A DNA stretch of 64,000 bases, taken from the NCBI GenBank assembly GCA_038030265.1, contig CM075939.1:31973253-32037252 (forward strand), given 5' to 3'. A program made the position numbers and the translations under genes. Position 1 is the stretch's first letter. The number at the start of each line of letters is the position of its first letter. Shown here one piece after another: positions 35,730 through 46,974 of the stretch. Under the pieces are notes generated by a model. It did no database searches. It was not told where the DNA came from and saw only the letters and a list, made by a program, of their open reading frames with translations. Origin of the DNA: Corythucha ciliata (lineage: Eukaryota; Arthropoda; Insecta; Hemiptera; Tingidae).

Positions 35730-36133
35730 GGGGGAGTTGCACGGGTGATTCCTCGACCCCCCTCCAATCGACCCTCGTCTACTACTCGGCAGACGTTTTC
35801 TGGCGTTATTTCTGCACCAACCCTGGTTTTTAAGGACTCGTTTTAATCTTCAGGAAATTCCGCATATGCAGTAGTTTTCCTTTTTTCGAATTTCATCCCA
35901 AATTTTTTCCCAAGTTATTTTAAATTCGCCTTTAACTTTAACCTTGTAATTTCACATTTTTTTTTCGACTTATTTGAAAAAAGGAAAACTCCTGCATGTG
36001 CGGAATTTCCTGAAGATTAAAACGAGTCCTTAAAAACCAAGATTGGTGCAGAAATAATGCCAGAAAATGTATGCCGAGTAGTAGACGAGGGGTGATTGGA
36101 GGGGAGTCGAGGAATCATCATTGCAGTTCCCCC
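35730..36133. mobile_element. TTAA-flanked palindromic MITE, copy 1
   Basis: GGGGGAGTTGCACGGGTGAT at the left pairs with the inverse of GGGGGAACTGCAATGATGAT at the right, and the arms run on through TCCTCGACCCCCCTCCAATC. TTAA borders both ends (35726-35729, 36134-36137). The arms are about 180 bp around an AT-rich centre. Confidence 0.8.
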
Positions 36134-36137
36134 TTAA

Positions 36138-36528
36138 GGGGGGTTGTACATGTGTTTCCTCGACCCCCCTCCAATTATACCTCGCCTACTCGGCGTTACG
36201 TAAATTATCGCCGTTGTTCTGCACCAATCCTGGATTTTAAGGTCTCATTTTAATCTCCAGCTAATTCCGCACGACCGATAAATCTTCATTTTTCATATTT
36301 CGTCCTTTAAACAACTATAAAATCCACTTAAACTTTTACCTTGAAAATTCGAGCTCTTCTGACGTCTTATTTGGGAAAGCAAGACTTAAGGTGTGCGGAA
36401 TTATCTGGAGATTAAAATGAGACCTTAAAATCCAGGATTGGTGCAGAACTACGGCGATGATTTACGTAACGCCGATTAGGCGAGGTATAATTGGAGGGGG
36501 GTCGAGGAAACACATGTACAACTCCCCC
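36138..36528. mobile_element. TTAA-flanked palindromic MITE, copy 2, abutting copy 1
   Basis: GGGGGGTTGTACATGTGTTT and the inverse of GGGGGAGTTGTACATGTGTT are flanked by TTAA (36134-36137, 36529-36532). The left TTAA is shared with copy 1. Copy 1 differs in internal sequence, so they are two subfamilies rather than a recent duplication. Confidence 0.82.
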
Positions 36529-38182
36529 TTAAAGACCAAGTAGCTCTGCGCAAGTTACTTGCCGCTTGCTTTGCCTCTCAACTTCCATCGTGTTCGAGTA
36601 ATCGCGGCTTTATGAAGAAACTTGAAAGAGAAGTTGCGAAAAGTTGTTTTGGTAGGTACAATCAGAATGTAATGAAAAGAAATGTATAAACTCTGCTTCT
36701 CAACTTCTTCACAGGACTATGTCCGGAATAAGAGAGAGATAGAAAAAAAAATGAATAAGTCATGACTGAATTTTTTCCGACTTTTAGATACTCTTTCTAA
36801 CTCCCACTACACGTCACCCAACCAGTTTCCTTTGACCACGGCGTCTCAGTTCGAATTCTTTAGACCCCATTCCACTATAGCCACTATAAGCTGCGGTCAC
36901 ACTGTGAGTTCTTTTCCGTGCGATCGTAAGACAAAAAAAAGGAATTGTATAAGTAAGGGGGGGGGGCTGTCGACGCTGGCACTATTCTTTATTTTGCAGG
37001 AACAGCTAAAAATTCTCCTACTACTCCGTGGCCATGGCAGGATGTAGAAATCGCACTAGCGCCCGTAAAAAAGGGGAAGTGAACGCAATCACATTGTACT
37101 CGTACTAGTCATTCGTCTGCGTTACAACTTTACAAGTGAAGCAAAAGATAGAAGGGTAGTGTTTCGCTTAAGCCGCCTTCACATGCAAGCTTTGTTCAGG
37201 CTGAGCTGTGGGCTTCAAGTTTGAGCTTTGGGCTGTGTGGTGTAGAGCCCTTCACATTGGGGCGGTGGATCAACCAGCGATAACACAGAAATAAACTTCC
37301 TATCTCACACCGGTTTGTTTACTGCCTTATTTTAATTTTAAATCAATCGGAGCTTTCTTCAAGTTGGACAAGCTGCAAAATTTCATGTTGTTTCTTCAAA
37401 ATAAATCATAAATGAGCGACCCTCATTAATGGGAGTGAAAAACGAATACTGAACCGCCTCAACCGCCGAATAACTCGCAGGAGGCGTCCGCTGAACTGGC
37501 ACAGTCGAACCGTACGAAGTAGTCTTTCCGCAATTTACTGAACAGGATGAAAAGTTAATCACTGTGTCGTTAATTAAATGGTTTTTATGGCGTTCTTTTA
37601 CGAGTTGAATAAGTTTGATCCCCCAATAATGAGGACTTGTTACTCAATGTTGAAGTCGGCGTTTTGACTCAAGCTATAAAAAGTAGCCAAACTCCCAGAT
37701 TCCTCCTGAATAAAATGTCATCAAATTTTCCTATGTTGTGTGCGGAGACAACCAGCTCCAATAAATAATCATTTATTGATGAAAATAAACTTTTTTAAAT
37801 TTCAAATGAGCCAACGCATTGTTTTAATGGTTTCTCGAAAAGCCGCCTTCGCTTAAAGCTGAGCTGTGAGCTTCAACCAATCAGAGCGCACCGAGTCTAC
37901 AGCGCGCTGTCACCGCTCGGAGAGAACAGCTCAAAGCCAAAGATGGTTCATGTTTATCTTTCACCGCCCAAAGCCCGAAGTATTATATACAAATACAAGG
38001 AAAAAAGGTTTTTATTTCATGGGTGGACAATTCTTCTAATACTCGTTTCAAGGAAATAAGTAAATATTTTGCTCACCAACACAAACTGAACTCACTTCAA
38101 GTCAACAGGAGCACTCCAATGAAACTCCTATACCGCAACCAAATCTTTGTTAATTATCATTATACATATAAATTGAAAAATA

Positions 38183-39663
38183 CAGGGTGGAAGGGGATAA
38201 GTGTGACAAAAATTTTTGGGTGAAATTAGACCTCATTTGCGACCGAAATCACCATATACACCATGGTACGAAAATCAAAACCCTTCGAGATATGATTTTT
38301 CTAACGATTTCTATAGCTTACATAACTTTTTTCAACTAAATGCGAGAAACTCGCTTTCAATATGCATTTTTGCAACTTTTGGTGATGGATTCGGAAAGAG
38401 CACACTATTTTCTGTCAGGATTAGCCATTTGTGGTGGATATTAACTATTTTATGTGGCCTCAAATGCGGCTCAAAGTCGTGCAAGTCGGGGATTTTATTT
38501 TTTTTTTTTTTTAAAGTCAGTCCCCGTCTGTCCACACTAAATCTGAGTGTACGGACAACCCGTGATTCAGAAAAACATCTTCAAAGTGTCCTTTTCAAAA
38601 ATAGTCATAAGCGCTTTCTTAGTTGATTGGCGAGTTTTCGTCAGAAGTGACAATTTTTTAGAAAAAATAATGTTTTTTCTCTTTAAAATCGCTTGTGACC
38701 TGCAAAATTAGATCGAGCCTTATGACTTTAACATGCTAAAAAGGTATAAAATCACATCCAAAGCTATCGTTGGAGTGGAATTCAATGTGTGCGCCTACCA
38801 AAGTATCAAAAAATGTCGCTCCGGCAGCTAGCTGTAGGGTTAAGTACATTACACTACTATAAGTTTCGAGGTTTTTAATTAATTACCAATTATTCGGCAT
38901 TAATTGACATTTCCCTTTGTTAATCTTCATTTTTATAGCCATTCTTGCTGAGTAATCGCTAATTAAGTGAAATTAACGAAATTCGTATTTAGTGAAGTGC
39001 ACTCTATCCGACACCCAGCAGCCGGAGCGACATTTTTTGTTACTTTGGTAGACGTGCATAATCAGTTTGATTCAACGTATAGCTTTGGATGAGGTTTTAG
39101 TGCTTTTCATCACGTTGAAATCACAAAACTTGTTCAAATTTTGCAGGTCAAAACAAGCGATTTTGAGGAGAAAAAACATTATTTTTTCCAAAAAATCGTC
39201 ATTTCTGACGAAAACTCGCCAATCAACTAAGAAAACGCTCATATCTATTTTTGAAAAGGACACTTTGAAGATTTTTTCCTGAATCACGGGTTGTCCGTAC
39301 ACTCAGATTTAGTGTGGACAAACGTGGACTGACTTTTTTTGAAAAAAATAAAATCCCCGACTTGCACGACTTTGAGCCGCATTTGAGGCCGCATAAAATA
39401 GTTAATATCCACCACAAATGGCTAATCCTGACTGAAAATAGTATGCCCTTTCCGAATCCATCACCAAAAGTTGCAAAAATGCATATTGAAAGCGAGTTTC
39501 TCGCATTTAGTTGAAAAAAGTTATGTAAGCTATAAAAATCGTCAGAAAAATCATATCTCGAAGGGTTTTGATTTTCGGACCATGGTTTATATGGTGATTT
39601 CGGTCGCAAATGAGGTCTACTTTCACCCAAAAATTTTTGTCACTCTTATCCCCTTCCACCCTG
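38183..39663. mobile_element. Palindromic fold-back element CAGGGTGGAAGGGGATAAG, 1.48 kb, TA target
   Basis: CAGGGTGGAAGGGGATAAG and its inverse are flanked by TA (38181-38182, 39664-39665). The arms are over 600 bp and highly alike, including GTTGAAAAA and TTGCAACTTTTGGTGATGG. The two mirror frames of ~135 codons (38216-38626 plus, 39223-39630 minus) come from the symmetry, not from a gene. The core 38812-39036 is a separate palindrome. Confidence 0.88.
38812..39036. repeat. Palindromic core with TGTCGCTCCGGCAGCT ends
   Basis: The left end TGTCGCTCCGGCAGCT and inverted right end TGTCGCTCCGGCTGCT close a 225-bp AT-rich interior. The ends followed by GTCGGATAGAGTGCACTTCA closely resemble the 5' start of the Helentron/HINE-like repeats at 28686, 29563, 46257 and 47803. 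Confidence 0.7.
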
Positions 39664-40095
39664 TATAAACGAATCCTTCAAATTACAATTTTATGGGCTC
39701 TTTTTTAAAAAATTTACTGACCCTCCCTCATCTAACTGCAACCGTTTTCTAATTTCTTACGTTGAAAAAATAACACTCGATACTCGAAGGGTTATGCGGT
39801 CATTTCTTCGCCTTGTTCATTAGACGCTTTCAGCTTCGCATCGCGCTACACATTCAACTCGAATGAATAACTGACCCTTTTTTTCCCCTCTGTTTGAAAT
39901 AAAATTATTTCGGAATAAAATTTCGAAATGAATTCTGATATTGTTGAGCTCGAACTTCTGACACTTCTAAGAATAAGGCGAGTATCCCCGTATACAACTT
40001 TAATGCTCGGGATGTAATTTGTATCGTTCATTTGATGAACTCTTGTTTCATATAGGCGAAAATTACAAGGAAGATTAAAAAAAATAAAAAATAGA

Positions 40096-41395
40096 ATGTT
40101 CATCAGGGAAATTTTCATGGAACGAAAAAGTTATGGGATGTGGTATACCTTAATTCCCACCCTGAGAGCAAACGATCCAGTGGGATTCTTCAATTTTCAC
40201 AGAATGGATCCGTCCACTTTCGACGACCTCCTTCGCAAAATTGAAAAAAGAATTAGGAAAGAAGAATTTGTAGTGAGAGAGGCAGTTTCTGTAGGTGAAA
40301 GATTGGCATTAACGCTAAGGTAAAAGTCATTTCATTATGGCAATATTTATGAAAATTGTTGCCAGAAGCCAAAGTAGGTACGTAGGTACTAATTATCAAT
40401 ATCACGCAGATTTTTGGCCTCGGGTGACAGTATGACGAGCCTGAGTTACCAATTCAGGCTGGGGCTGTCTACTGTGAGCTCTATCATTCGCGAAACATGC
40501 TCTAGCATGTGGGACTGCATGAAAGAAGAAGTTTTCCCGAAATTGACGCCTGAGTACTGGTCTACCAACGCATCTAAATTCGAGATCGACTGGGATTTCC
40601 CTCATTGCCTTGGTGCGATTGACGGGAAGCACGTACAGATTCAGGTATTCTGAGCAACCATAGAAATTGGCGTTGAAATGTGTTATGTATCTACTCTATG
40701 TTTTTTAGTGTCCGGCGGGAGCAGGCTCTGAATATTTCAATTATAAAAAAACCCACAGCGTCGTCTTGATGGCAGTTGCCGACGCCGATTATAAATTCGT
40801 GTACGTCGACATTGGGGCTTTTGGTCGAGAGGGTGACAGTGGAATATTTTCTCGATCCAACTTTGGGAAAAGGCTGTCATCAGGGTCGTTGAATTTACCT
40901 GGTCCCTCAATGCTGGGAGAGACGGATGTTGAAGCGCCATTTGTTTTCGTTGGGGACGAAGCATTCCCGTTAGGGATCAACCTAATGAGGCCCTTCGCTG
41001 GAAGGAAACTACCTGAGCTAGGGATAAATGGAAAAATTTTCAACTACAGGCTTTCGAGGGCACGGCGAGTTGTGGAGAACGCTTTTGTTATTTTGTCGAG
41101 TCGGTGGAGAATTTATCGAAAACCTATAATAGCCAGCACTGAGTCGGTTCTACTAATAGTAAAGGCTACTGTTGTTCTCCACAATTTTCTACGGATCCGA
41201 AAAATTGTATCTACGGGAAGTGACTACCGTCTGCTGGACCAGTCGTCAAACTGCGATGCCGACGAATGCGCATTGCGCGACATTTCAAGAGCAGGCAGCA
41301 ACTCATACTCAGCTCAGGCCAACAACATTCGGCAAGTATTCGCTGAATACTTTGCGAATGATGGAGCTGTACCCTGGCAATTTAATTATGTATAG
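40096..41395 (+). CDS. PIF/Harbinger DDE transposase (HARBI1-like nuclease), three exons
   Basis: Exons 40096-40319, 40410-40644 and 40709-41395 join in frame across two GT-AG introns to give 381 residues. The joins restore the conserved LRFLASGDS and KHVQIQCPAG segments, which confirms the splicing. Catalytic-fold landmarks are GAIDGKH (Asp146), VDIGAFGREGDSGIF (Asp187 and Asp196), GDEAFPL (236-237) and RRVVENAF (Glu276); the helix ending VLHNFLR follows. The enzyme would nick and join the terminal repeats at TWA targets. No stop or frameshift interrupts it. The frame is open back to 40039 after an acceptor-like TTCATATAG, so a small upstream exon and a longer N terminus are possible. It lies convergent to the MADF gene, stops 72 bp apart. 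Identity is very secure; activity is untested. Confidence 0.92.
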
Positions 41396-41467
41396 TAGCA
41401 TAAAATTTTAATAAAAAAATATAAATTAAAATATATTTTTTCATGCAATTGGAAATGTCTGAAATGT

Positions 41468-42349
41468 TTACGTGCCCGCTGGGTATTTTGTCGCCAAGGT
41501 TTCTCCCAGAAACTTCACAAGTAGCCTTCCTGCTTCGGCTTCGGGAAGGGACTTAAGTAAAGCAGCAAGGCTCTGACACCCGGACTCCAAGAAATGAGTC
41601 TCTTTGGTCGTTGACTGATTCGCTTTCATTTCACTTAATTTATCCAAAATAGCCTTGTCTATGGGACACGTTTCTGGCTGGGTCTGGCGTCGCCGTTTCA
41701 CAGGCTGTCCCAAAGACGTTTCAGTCGCGGCTGCAGTGGGGACACCAAGAGAAGAAACGTCTTCTTCAACAGAAGGGACGTTGGTGTAAGACGACGACAA
41801 AGGAAAGGTTATTATTTCCGACTCGGCGTCTCCGTTAAGGTGGTCCGACGCGTTTACACCACCTTGTGACACTAGAAAATGGGAGATAAAGTTGCGTCAA
41901 AAAAAAAATCTGAAATATCATACTCTGAGGAGAACGTTCGGAAAAACTGTCATCAGTCACAGATGGCTGAGAGACCTCATCCAAAAATTCCATGAAATGG
42001 AAAAGTGGCCACGTAGAACTTCGGCTCTGTGACGCGGAGGCTCCGCTCGCTGGAATTTTTGAGAACCCCTTTTCTCTTTTATAGCGTTCTTTCAGGTTTT
42101 TCCACTTGGATTTCAATATTTTGACAGGATACCCTACATCCTCGCTTATTTTGGTCCAGGCTGCATCTCTATACGGTTAGCAATAAAATAATTATAAATC
42201 GTCGATCAACCTTCATTTTTTAGAAATTCTTATGATTACCTCTTGTGACGATTTTTATAGGATTCATCTAACACGTTCCACACGCAAGGATAACCTTGTA
42301 TTGAGGAAATGAGTAATTCATTTTCCAAGTTGCTGAAAGTCCCTCTCAT
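41468..42349 (-). CDS. MADF/BESS DNA-binding protein, Harbinger accessory gene, three exons
   Basis: On the minus strand exons 42349-42240, 42168-41924 and 41871-41468 join in frame to 252 residues. The first two form a MADF (Myb/SANT-related) domain, about residues 8-90: NELLISSIQGYPCVWNVL, then DAAWTKISEDVGYPV and KSKWKNLKERYKREKG with its invariant tryptophans. The last ~40 residues (SLAALLKSLPEAEAGRLL and on) resemble a BESS protein-interaction motif. A basic KRRRQ patch near the middle could be a nuclear signal. In Harbingers the second protein binds the transposase and terminal repeats and carries it to the nucleus, so this is the expected partner. The start Met is the first in frame; an acceptor-like TTTCAG just inside leaves an upstream exon possible. 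MITEs now occupy its 5' flank from 42397. Confidence 0.85.
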
Positions 42350-42396
42350 GAGCCCTTGGTGTGAATTCTCTGATGGTAGAATATGAATATGTTATG

Positions 42397-43137
42397 GCTA
42401 GAGTGTTTACTTGGATAGCTCGTGAATAATTGGCCATCGAGCAAGGATTGTGCGAGGATTAGGCGGGGTCGTTTCCCGCCAAGAAGAACGTGAACCCGCG
42501 GACAGCATTTTCATTCGAATAGGTACAATTTCTCCTATACATCTACTTTCGATATCGAAATGGCTCTCCCACTGTTCTCCTTAGATGAATTGTTTTTATC
42601 AAGCCGGGGTTTCATGGTGGGGATAAAGAGAAGTAGCCAGAAGGCTTCGTTAGTGAAAGACGGGGACCATGTTTGACTTGACGAGCTATAAAATGAAAAC
42701 CAGTCAAGGGTCCTGCTATTTTGCTTGCTAATCAGGTTTATGTCAAAATGATCAACAGCTTTTCCTAGTTCATAAACTAACTGGATATTTTATGAACTAC
42801 CCAATCATTTCTTGGTTATTTTGAAAACTAGACAGCTAGTTAGCGTCCAAAATGTCATAACTCCAACAGAAGATGCCACCAAAGCACAGGTTGTGCGAAC
42901 AAAATACATATAATGTCTTTTGAGACGGGTTATTTCGCATGAAACTGTAAATAGGGTATGATTAATGTTATCTAACGAACGTCAGCCGTTCTATAAGCTA
43001 TCCAGTTAGTCTATAAATTAACCAAAGCTGATGGGTGGTGGTTATTTCGTCGGAAAACTCGTCATCTTACAATATAGCTTAATTAGTTTACCTAATTAGC
43101 TGGCTAGTTTCAAAACTATCCAAGTAAACACGTTAGC
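42397..43137. mobile_element. Insertion with GTGTTTACTTGGATAG inverted ends
   Basis: GCTAGAGTGTTTACTTGGATAG-like sequence at 42397 returns inverted ending 43137. The interior 42700-43000 (AAACTAACTGGA, ACCCAAT, AAGCACAGGTTGTGCG) matches 52690-52960. It begins 48 bp upstream of the MADF start codon, so it may have displaced that gene's promoter. Confidence 0.6.
42470..42690. mobile_element. MITE with TATAGCCCGTCAAG-type ends, copy 2 (diverged)
   Basis: Matches copy 1 at 33063 through CAAGAAGAACGTGAACCCGCG, CATTCGA and ACTTGACGAGCTATA. The left end is altered to TTTCCCGCCAAG. It is nested in the insertion at 42397-43137. Confidence 0.6.
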
Positions 43138-43609
43138 TGCAAATAATATTTACAAGAAATACCTACGAACTAAACGCATTCATTTCGACAAGTATATTCA
43201 AATAAATTTAAAAAAAAAAAATGATTCAGTTCGTGCAAAAACTGTACGAAACCCCAAAAGATACGAGCCGACAGCCTGGAGTCTATTTTCAATTCATTAT
43301 ATCACTTACCAGAGCTAGCAGCAGTAGTCATCTTCACTTCAGGAGGCTCTTCAACTATGAACCCGTTTTATTTAATTTAACTTTTTCAAAAGAAAAACCT
43401 TCACTAATGACAACGAAATAACCTCCACAGCTCAAACAAAGCCCAATAAGTTATAAGTTTGGGCTGTGGGAGGTGAAAGATAAACCATCTTTGGCGTTGA
43501 TCTGTTTTCTTTGAGCGGTGAAAAGCTGGCTGTGGCTCGGAGTCCTCTGATTGGTTGAAGCCCACAGCTCGGCTTTTTAAAGCTTGCATGTGAAGGCGGC
43601 TTTATAGTT

Positions 43610-44900
43610 GTCAAAACAGATCTGACTGTTATTTTTATTTGTTTTTTAAGACAGATATTAATAATAAATTCATGGAGTCACTATGTGACACTTTTATGTA
43701 TGATACCGATCATAACGACCCACTTCAAATTCTACGAATGCGAAAAAGTTTGCTCTGAGCTGTAACAATCAACTCTACAAAGAAGCTAAGCTAGCTATTA
43801 AACAAGAGTTCAGAGAAGAAATAAAAGTGATTGAATGAGCATTCGTAATTAAATTCCTGGGAAAATCAGATAAAAATTAATTTCTTTGGCCCCCACCGTA
43901 TTCCGAAATACTTCATCAAATAAAAGTATAAAGACGTTTATCTCAAGTCATGAATTCAAAAATATTCCAAAATGCGTTGTACAGGAGCAGGTTTTATTGG
44001 TTCCTCTCGTCTTTCCCACGGCGACCGTCTTAAAAACGGTAAAGTTTCCCACTGTAGCGGGAAAGGAGGGGATCAAATATCCTAATGGCTCCGCGGTAAT
44101 GCGGACTGTTTATAAATTTACTGAAACACTCCCATTTCAAGCCAGATAAATGTAACGCTACTGCTGGACTCAAGCTGCGCAGATTCATTTGAATATTTCA
44201 ATGTTGGTGCCTTTCGCGTTATGGAAGGAAGGGTCTCTAAAAAGATTTTTTTTAAAAATGACGATACGAAGACAAAAGTTTCCTCTAATAGGAAAGTGTG
44301 GGTCTCAAAGTTTACCGCAGGTTGTAAGCTGTTAAAAAGGGATAAAAATCCTGCGGTCAGCAATTTTTATTACGTAGCATCTACACAGGACTGATTCTTT
44401 TATTTTTATTTTTTTGGTTCTTGTCTGCAACCCAACCGTTTCACCTTAATGCACGCCATCCCATCAACTCAACTCGAGCTTGTGATACAAAACGCGAACA
44501 CGAAAACTGGGCTAAACGACACACTTTAGCCGAGGGATAAACGAGCCAAGGGAGTACGAAAGGTTGGAAAAAAAGGGTAGTTCAATTTTTCAAAGGAATC
44601 TTCCAATTATTTTTCACCTAGGGTGTCTCTTTCTCTTGATAGTCGTGGAATTGGTGAGAAAGGGTGAAGCTGTAAAAATGAAAGGATGAGGAAAAATAGG
44701 AACGAGACAAGTTACTATACAAGACAGGTATACACGAGGTTGGAGCCACACATTTATCTCAGGGTGAAAAATTACAAAAATTACGAGTGAAAGATTTACA
44801 GTTTCAGTGTCATACTGTTTGTTTTTGGCTTGTTAAAGGATCGATGTGAAAATAGTGCTAGACAAACACAAATACTCTTAGGATGCGTTAATGTTAGGTG
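43610..44900. other. No gene recognised
   Basis: Flank of the Harbinger element. The frames at 43886-44149 and 44118-44363 show no domain motifs or repeats matching the rest of the window. Confidence 0.35.
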
Positions 44901-44901
44901 T

Positions 44902-45450
44902 GTTCCAGCGAGAAGTTCAGAACTGCTCGCGCATGCGTGATACTAAACAAGCGTTCAAAACATATTACAAACTATTCTCTGTTCCAGCGAAGTGCTTGTA
45001 AAAATAAGTTCGGAGTTTGTTCGGAACATTAATATTTTGTTCAGAGAAAATTGCGATTTTTCACCTACGTCTTGTGGGTACGCACGGAAGAGCAACGAGA
45101 ACTTTTGTGAATGTTCATTATTTATACCAAAGAGGGTTGAATATTTTTGTTTGTCAGCCTCACCTCTAGTTATTTTTAGCCCCCTCCCTCAAATTAAAAG
45201 CAAAGTCGAATAACTTCAGTTTATCGCTTAGCAACCAAAGCTACATCCTATTTTTTTTAGTAAGGCGCAGGCGCTGAATTGTTTACTCCTCATTTTGTGT
45301 AGAGTAAACTATTCATGTTTAGAACATGTCCCAAAAAAGTTCTGTGGCTGTTAAAACAGAGAATAGTTAGTAATATGTTTTAAAATGAGCTTGCTGGAAC
45401 GCTTGTTTAGTATCACGCAGGTGCGAGCAGTTCTGAGCTCCTCGCTGGAC
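44902..45450. mobile_element. MITE with GTTCCAGCGAG ends, 549 bp
   Basis: GTTCCAGCGAGAAGTTCAGA at the left pairs with the inverse of GTCCAGCGAGGAGCTCAGA at the right, continuing through ACTGCTCGC, GCGTGATACTAAACAAGCG and CATATTACAAACTATTCTCTG. Arms exceed 100 bp. No clean target duplication was found. Confidence 0.72.
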
Positions 45451-45552
45451 CAAACATATTGAATTAATTCTCACAATTTTGTACGACGCGCGGTAAAATG
45501 TTCTTTTCGTGATAGAATCCACCTCCTTATATCGGTTGTCCCTCTGTGAATG

Positions 45553-45608
45553 CTCCTCTCCAAACTTTAGTAATTGGTTGTAGTTAGTTCCTAAAGTTTG
45601 GAGAGGAG
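45553..45608. repeat. Perfect 18-bp stem hairpin
   Basis: CTCCTCTCCAAACTTTAG and its exact inverse are separated by a 20-base loop. The flanking TGTTCTTTTCGT occurs both upstream (45499) and directly after, so the hairpin may be part of a small decayed repeat. Confidence 0.75.
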
Positions 45609-46256
45609 TGTTCTTTTCGTTTCTATGCGGTAATGGTTTTGCTTTTGTAGTAGGGTCTTCGAATCTGAAAACCACTCATCCTCGTTTTTTGTTATTTCCA
45701 TTAAATAAAATACATCAAACTAATATTACTAGTTTTTAAGCCATATACAACTTGATTTATATTTTATTTTTAGGGTTTGGATTTTTTCTTCTTCTCTTTC
45801 TTCGTTTCCTGAGCTTTCGCCTTCTTGTGCTGAAGGCATCATTTTTGGGTTTTTTAATTTGAAATGTGACGAATGGATAGGGTGTCAATTTTTTCTTGTT
45901 GATTAGAAAATTTGTTGATGATGGCAACTGAGCTTCTCAAATTTTTCGTTTCTTCCACAAACTTTCCAAACTTCCACAAAGGATTGTGTGAATGTCCGCT
46001 GTGCATGTGTTCAGCTATTGCTGATTATTCAATGTTGCAGAGTTTAACGGCTGACATGTGTTCTTTCATTCAAGAAAATTTCAACTGAGATTAAGGAATT
46101 CACGTACCACATGCCTGGAGACCACTGATTGCAAACTTGAAAAGAAGATAACCAGAAGACATTCTCTGTTAACATCATCAACAAATTTTCTAATCAACAA
46201 GAAGAAATTGACACCCGCTCCATTCTTCACATGTTAATGATTTCAAATTTAAAAAA

Positions 46257-46966
46257 TTTCGCTCCGGCAGCTGGCGGTCGGAAAGAGTGCATTTCATTTC
46301 GTACGCGGATACCCTAAGCCGTCCCAGAAGTAATAATGTTGAGACCATGATTTGTTTCGTTAATGTTTGATCCTCTCTCGTACTGTTTGATGCCGGGTTT
46401 GTTTAAGCTGAACTTAATGGGAATCAAAGGCTACTTCAAAATGAAATCATCGTACCGAATATAATGCTTCTGGAACCAACTGGTGATTTGTAGTGATTTT
46501 TTACCAGTTCAAGCCATATTACCCCCCCCCCCTTCCAAGTCGACCGATTTGGTCCAAATGCAATACCAACCGAGGTCGTATGACTACTAATTTCCGGGCC
46601 AAATCTCGTACCGATAAATTAATTTATTCGAGAGTTATCGTGCTAACAAGACTACACACTTACTTCCACCCTGGGGGCACCACCCCCTCCTACTTGACTT
46701 TTTCAAAAAATTAAAATTGGAATCAAAGGCTAGTCTAATATGGAGTATTTATACCGAATATGATGGATCTAGAATCAACTGGTGATTTTTAGTGATTTTT
46801 TGACGACTTCAAGCCCGATTTTCCCCCCCTCCACCTTGACCGATTTGGCCCAAATGCAATACCGACCGGGCTCTTATGACTACTGATTTTTGTGCCAAAG
46901 CGCGTTCCGCTAAATTAACTTCTACGAGAGTTATCGTGCTAACAAGAAAACGGCCATAAAGATATA
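46257..46966 (+). mobile_element. Helentron/HINE-like repeat, copy C
   Basis: Starts with the family 5' end TTTCGCTCCGGCAGCTGG and carries two internal units, then GAAAACGGCCATAA and an AT run. It lacks its 3' hairpin because it meets copy D head-on at an AT-rich junction. Confidence 0.68.
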
Positions 46967-46974
46967 TATATATG

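Larger units (their letters stand above)
37171..43601. mobile_element. Autonomous-type PIF/Harbinger transposon, 6.4 kb
   Basis: AGCCGCCTTCACATGCAAGC at 37171 and its exact inverse ending at 43601 are bordered by TTA (37168-37170, 43602-43604). Inner subterminal repeats (CTGAGCTGTGGGCTTCAA, ACCAATCAGAGCGC, AAAGATAAACCATCTTTGGC-like) occur at 37841-37985 and inverted at 43440-43580. Between them lie a transposase (+) and a MADF/BESS protein (-) pointing at each other, the standard two-gene Harbinger plan. Secondary insertions are the fold-back at 38183-39663 and a MITE cluster at 42397-43137. The internal end-like block at 37841 could mean that a second element end is nested, but the TTA duplication supports the outer borders. 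Confidence 0.85.

Noticed and set aside
38216..39630. Two ~135-residue proteins on opposite strands
   Set aside because: They are near-identical mirror images generated by the palindromic arms of the fold-back element, with no domain motif.
40402..41043. Minus-strand frames over the transposase
   Set aside because: They are shadows of the transposase exons, which have conserved motifs and consistent splicing.
37841..43604. Alternative Harbinger left border at 37841
   Set aside because: The end there departs from the right end after 11 bp and has no TTA before it, while 37171 matches exactly and is TTA-flanked; kept only as a subterminal repeat.
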